Shown here piece after piece: positions 5,832-6,105 of a stretch of DNA of 6,105 bases (position 1 is its first letter; each line of letters opens with the position of its first letter). The translations under genes were made by a program, and so were the position numbers. Origin of the DNA: JBLHKE01 sp047619485 (lineage in GTDB: Bacteria > Verrucomicrobiota > Verrucomicrobiia > Verrucomicrobiales > DEV007); assembly GCA_047619485.1 (NCBI GenBank), contig JBLHKE010000486.1:1-6105 (forward strand), given 5' to 3'. The notes beneath the pieces were generated by a model. That model saw only the letters and a program-made list of their open reading frames with translations. It was not told where the DNA came from and made no database searches.

Positions 5832-6105
5832 CTACACCTCGCTCACGGTGCCGGTGCTGCTGCCGAAGCGCTCGGCTTCGATGCTGATCTGTTGCATCAT
5901 CCGCACTAGCAGGTTCGACATCAGGAGGTTGTTTTCCCGATCACTTGAACGTCGACGTTGACGTTGACGTGCGAATGAATGTTCAGCGTGATCACGCGGC
6001 TACTGTCCGTCTGGAGCGCCAGATGTACCAGATCGAACCACTGGCGTTCTCTCTGGACCAGCTTTTCTCCATGGTAATCGTCGGTGAATGGTTTCACCTC
6101 GACCT
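5832..6105 (-). pseudogene. DUF1552 (HXXSHH) protein, frame-broken with internal deletion, 5' end off window
   Basis: Read leftwards from the right edge, one frame (6103 down to 5924) gives 60 residues. These include DDYHGEKLVQRERQWFDLVH, then LALQTDSSRVITLNIHSH and VNVNVD, before a TGA at 5921-5923. This resembles the middle of DUF1552 proteins (PF07586), where a QxxWFDLxxLALQTDSTRV block precedes the signature HxxSHH. A second frame, from about 5942 to the TAG at 5832-5834, gives DRENNLLMSNLLVRMMQQ and then ISIEAERFGSSTGTVSEV, which is the normal extreme C-terminus of the same family (NTPLxNLxxxMLQxxGxExxxFGxSTG). The stretch expected between them, which in homologs holds HxxSHH and the NLPxLxAGGGFxxGxH region, is absent, and the frame shifts at the join. 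I infer a deletion of several tens of codons near 5943-5960. A second TAG follows at 5829-5831. DUF1552 is an exported family of unknown function, often paired with DUF1592/cytochrome proteins in PVC bacteria. Confidence 0.75.
5948..5959. repeat. 12-bp perfect palindrome and GACGTT hexamer repeats at the deletion join
   Basis: AACGTCGACGTT is a perfect palindrome. It runs into GACGTT-GACGTT-GACGTG (5954-5971), so the hexamer is repeated about three times. On the coding strand it encodes HVNVNVDV. It lies where the two DUF1552 frames must join, and could have favoured slippage or hairpin-mediated deletion. Confidence 0.6.

Noticed and set aside
5864..5880. CGAAGC/GCTTCG hairpin as a terminator of the hydrolase gene
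   Set aside because: It lies inside the conserved DUF1552 C-terminal coding sequence (EAERFG) and has no T-run. It is probably incidental to codon content.
1..6105. CRISPR array, tRNA, rRNA, intact insertion sequence
   Set aside because: I saw no regularly spaced repeats, no tRNA-like cloverleaf with a TTCGA-type arm, and no transposase reading frame.

Overview
The window looks like part of a chromosome from a PVC-group bacterium, most likely Verrucomicrobiota with Planctomycetota as the alternative. This is inferred from the families present. It holds the C-terminus of a DUF1501 protein, a secreted DUF1080 (3-keto-disaccharide hydrolase-like) protein, a PEP-CTERM surface protein, a secreted isochorismatase-fold cysteine hydrolase, and the remains of a DUF1552 (HXXSHH) protein. 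These families are abundant and paralogous in marine and soil PVC genomes. Most starts here lack a Shine-Dalgarno sequence, which is also common in that group.

Layout, left to right. Positions 1-186 (+) are the end of the DUF1501 gene. Positions 353-2695 (-) encode a 780-residue superfamily 2 helicase/translocase. It has a complete set of ATPase motifs and about 300 residues of unrecognised C-terminal extension. Positions 2696-3178 hold no convincing gene but carry several short palindromes and repeated words, resembling an intergenic repeat remnant. Positions 3179-3940 (+) encode the DUF1080 protein. It overlaps tail to tail by 9 bp with the PEP-CTERM gene (3932-4717, -). A 197-bp divergent intergenic region then leads to the isochorismatase-like gene at 4915-5811 (+), which has a good candidate promoter placed almost on its start codon. 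From 5832 to the right edge (-) there is a broken DUF1552 gene. Its central part and C-terminal tail are both readable, but they lie in different frames and the segment expected to carry the HxxSHH motif is missing.

The genes do not form one operon, because strands alternate at nearly every step. Four of the products or fragments belong to envelope or secreted families plausibly concerned with sugar or polymer use and surface display. The helicase is the outlier: cytosolic, DNA- or RNA-directed, and alone. I see no CRISPR array, rRNA, tRNA, intact transposase or multi-gene defence cassette. The most useful observations are the DUF1552 deletion, the uncharacterised tail of the helicase, the apparent lack of the canonical lysine in the isochorismatase-like enzyme, and the candidate leaderless promoter at 4883-4911.
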